15,815 nucleotides of DNA, from assembly GCA_018335765.1 (NCBI GenBank), contig JAGXRU010000063.1, forward strand, positions 1 to 15,815. The letters are read 5' to 3'. The notes beneath the pieces were generated by a model. It saw nothing but the letters and a program-made list of their open reading frames with translations, searched no databases and was not told the origin of the DNA. This stretch comes from Alkaliphilus sp. GTDB lineage: Bacteria; Bacillota; Clostridia; Peptostreptococcales; Thermotaleaceae. The position numbers were made by a program, and so were the translations under genes. Shown here piece by piece: positions 14,764 through 15,815 of the stretch (positions are counted from its first letter, which is position 1; every line of letters starts with the position of its first letter).

Positions 14764-14867
14764 CCTGTTTTTTTTATTTTCACATCTCTTCTAGGAAAAT
14801 TTTATCATAAATTCCTTAGAATTTACAGTGACATACCCGTATATTTCTTACTTAAAACAACATGTGC
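14764..14867. other. Gene-free AT-rich spacer
   Basis: No coding frame, RNA gene or clear element was recognised in this part of the 500-base gap between the TAC operon and the EF-G-like gene. A weak imperfect hairpin (CTAGGAA...TTCCTTAG) occurs near 14791-14819. The remainder of the gap is described in the neighbouring entries. Confidence 0.4.
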
Positions 14868-14895
14868 TTGACAATAGTGTATTCATGAATAAAAT
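14868..14895 (+). promoter_or_regulatory. Candidate plus-strand promoter
   Basis: A perfect TTGACA (14868-14873) and TAAAAT (14890-14895) are separated by 16 bases. It points away from the TAC operon and towards a hairpin terminator at 15029, with no convincing gene between. Confidence 0.5.
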
Positions 14896-14901
14896 ACGTA
14901 A

Positions 14902-15064
14902 TTTATTTGAATTGTAATTCTGAACTGGTGTAATAACTATTGTTACTCTCCTGTAATATAAATATCATAATATATACTAATCTAGCCTTCTTACATTGGA
15001 ATGGGGCACTTACTCTTTTTAAAATCCGAAATTTAATCAAAATGATGCTTGATTAAATTTTTTG
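14902..15064 (+). ncRNA. Possible small RNA of about 160 bases
   Basis: Defined only by the promoter at 14868-14895 and the terminator hairpin at 15029-15063. No open frame with a ribosome site lies between; the only ATG frame, at 14885, has ten codons and no Shine-Dalgarno. It was not recognised as 6S, SRP, tmRNA or RNase P RNA. It would converge on the EF-G-like transcript. Confidence 0.3.
15029..15063 (+). terminator. Plus-strand intrinsic terminator
   Basis: AAATTTAATCAA and TTGATTAAATTT form a 12-bp perfect stem with an 8-base loop. The right arm runs into a six-T tract on the plus strand, so it fits a plus-strand transcript. The minus-strand tail (TTTCGG) is poor. Two weaker hairpins follow: an imperfect GGCACCACC/GGTTGATGCC at about 15068-15093, and ATAAGCCT/AGGCTTAT at about 15119-15152. 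Confidence 0.6.
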
Positions 15065-15164
15065 AAAAGGCACCACCCAATATGGTTGATGCCCTATTAA
15101 TCTTATCTTCTTCTCTTATATAAGCCTATTCTTTAACTTTTGCTCAGGCTTATGTATATAATAC

Positions 15165-15201
15165 AAAGAGAGATGACACAAATATTATGTCATCTCTCTT
15201 T
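15165..15201 (-). terminator. Terminator after the EF-G-like gene
   Basis: AAAGAGAGATGACA and TGTCATCTCTCTTT form a 14-bp perfect stem around a 9-base loop. On the minus strand TTTGTATTATAT follows. It lies 10 bases after the stop codon of the EF-G-like gene. Confidence 0.85.
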
Positions 15202-15210
15202 ATATATTTC

Positions 15211-15815
15211 CTATTTTTCTTTCTCAGCTTCATCGATCACTTTTTGACTCAAGTGCAGTGGCATTTCATCATATCTTTCAAATTGCATCGTAAAACTACC
15301 CCTTGCCTGGGTCATGGATCTTAAATCAGTGGCATATTTAAACAACTCTGTTTGAGGTGCTTCAGCAACAACCTTTTGAGTTCCGTCTTCAAGTGGCTCC
15401 ATACCGAGAATCCTTCCTCTTCTCTTGTTCATATCCCCCATAATATCACCCATATATTCCTCAGGCACAATTATTTCTACATGCATGATTGGCTCCAACA
15501 GCACTGGTTTTGCCATCTCTATTCCTTTTTTGAAAGCCATGGATGCAGCAATCTTGAATGCCATCTCTGAGGAATCCACATCATGATAGGAACCGTCATA
15601 AAGTGTAGCTTTGACGTTTACAACCGGAAATCCTGCTAATACCCCATTATCCAAACACTCTCTTAAACCCTTTTCAACAGCAGGTATATAGTTTCTAGGA
15701 ACCGAACCGCCAACAACCTGATCTACAAAGACAAAAGGCTCACCTACTGGTTCAAACCTTATTTTTACATCTCCATATTGTCCATGTCCACCAGACTGTT
15801 TCTTATGTTTGCCCT
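15211..15815 (-). CDS. EF-G-like translation GTPase, C-terminal part (partial at window edge)
   Basis: The last 200 codons of an elongation factor G-like protein; the frame stays open to the window edge, so the GTPase domain is outside. Domain IV is seen as KHKKQSGGHGQYGDVKIRF, then GGSVPRNYIPAVEKGL and YDGSYHDVDSSEMAFKIAASMAFKKG. Domain V has PVLLEPIMHVEIIVPEEYMG, DMNKRRGRILGME and TDLRSMTQARGSFTMQFERYDEMP. EF-G catalyses ribosomal translocation. The HKKQSGGHGQYGDV variant, and the distance from an rpsL-rpsG-tuf cluster as far as visible, suggest the second, FusA2-type paralogue rather than the main EF-G. That distinction needs the missing part. A strong terminator follows. Confidence 0.93.
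   Translation of the reverse strand, partial: GKHKKQSGGHGQYGDVKIRFEPVGEPFVFVDQVVGGSVPRNYIPAVEKGLRECLDNGVLAGFPVVNVKATLYDGSYHDVDSSEMAFKIAASMAFKKGIEMAKPVLLEPIMHVEIIVPEEYMGDIMGDMNKRRGRILGMEPLEDGTQKVVAEAPQTELFKYATDLRSMTQARGSFTMQFERYDEMPLHLSQKVIDEAEKEK

Noticed and set aside
12300..15160. CRISPR array or phage defence island
   Set aside because: No regularly spaced repeats and no cas, restriction or phage structural genes were seen; the only defence-like module is the TAC operon.

Overview
This is AT-rich DNA with strong AGGAGG-type ribosome sites, and its gene content (ctsR-mcsA-mcsB-clpC, radA, disA, a CarD-family regulator, a YacL-type PIN/TRAM membrane protein) points to a Clostridia-class Firmicute. 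All calls come from reading the sequence; no database search was run. Nearly everything is transcribed on the minus strand, so the natural reading order runs from high to low coordinates.

Core block, 90-12207. The CtsR regulon operon (ctsR, mcsA, mcsB, clpC) has a sigma-A-type promoter and a perfect CtsR operator in front of ctsR. It encodes the stress repressor, the arginine-kinase activator, the protein-arginine kinase and the Hsp100 unfoldase of the ClpCP protease. Downstream come thrC-thrB (last two steps of threonine synthesis, overlapping by ATGA), then radA-disA (recombination/branch migration and c-di-AMP synthesis), then carD and yacL, each with its own promoter or terminator. One small gene, 2208-2603, lies on the plus strand. 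It is convergent with disA and divergent from carD, and encodes an unrecognised CxC/CxxC protein.

Accessory block, about 12300-15160. Between the ctsR operon and the end of an EF-G-like gene sits a variable segment. It holds a deleted IS1182-like transposase remnant (12327-12620) and the 5' part of a bacterial class C (IIC) group II intron with a truncated maturase (about 12676-13288). It also holds a three-gene operon (14710-13438) whose order and products match a toxin-antitoxin-chaperone (TAC) system: RelE/HigB-like toxin, XRE-family HigA-like antitoxin, SecB-like chaperone. The TAC promoter carries a palindromic operator in its spacer. The operon ends in tandem hairpins, and the intron begins directly after the T-tract of the second one, as class C introns do. 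A plus-strand promoter/terminator pair (14868-15064) may define a small RNA.

Right edge, 15211-15815. The C-terminal domains of an EF-G-like translation GTPase are cut off by the window end, followed by a strong terminator.

The most interesting items are the SecB-dependent TAC operon with its operator, the class C intron fragment attached to its terminator, and the unassigned cysteine-motif gene between disA and carD.
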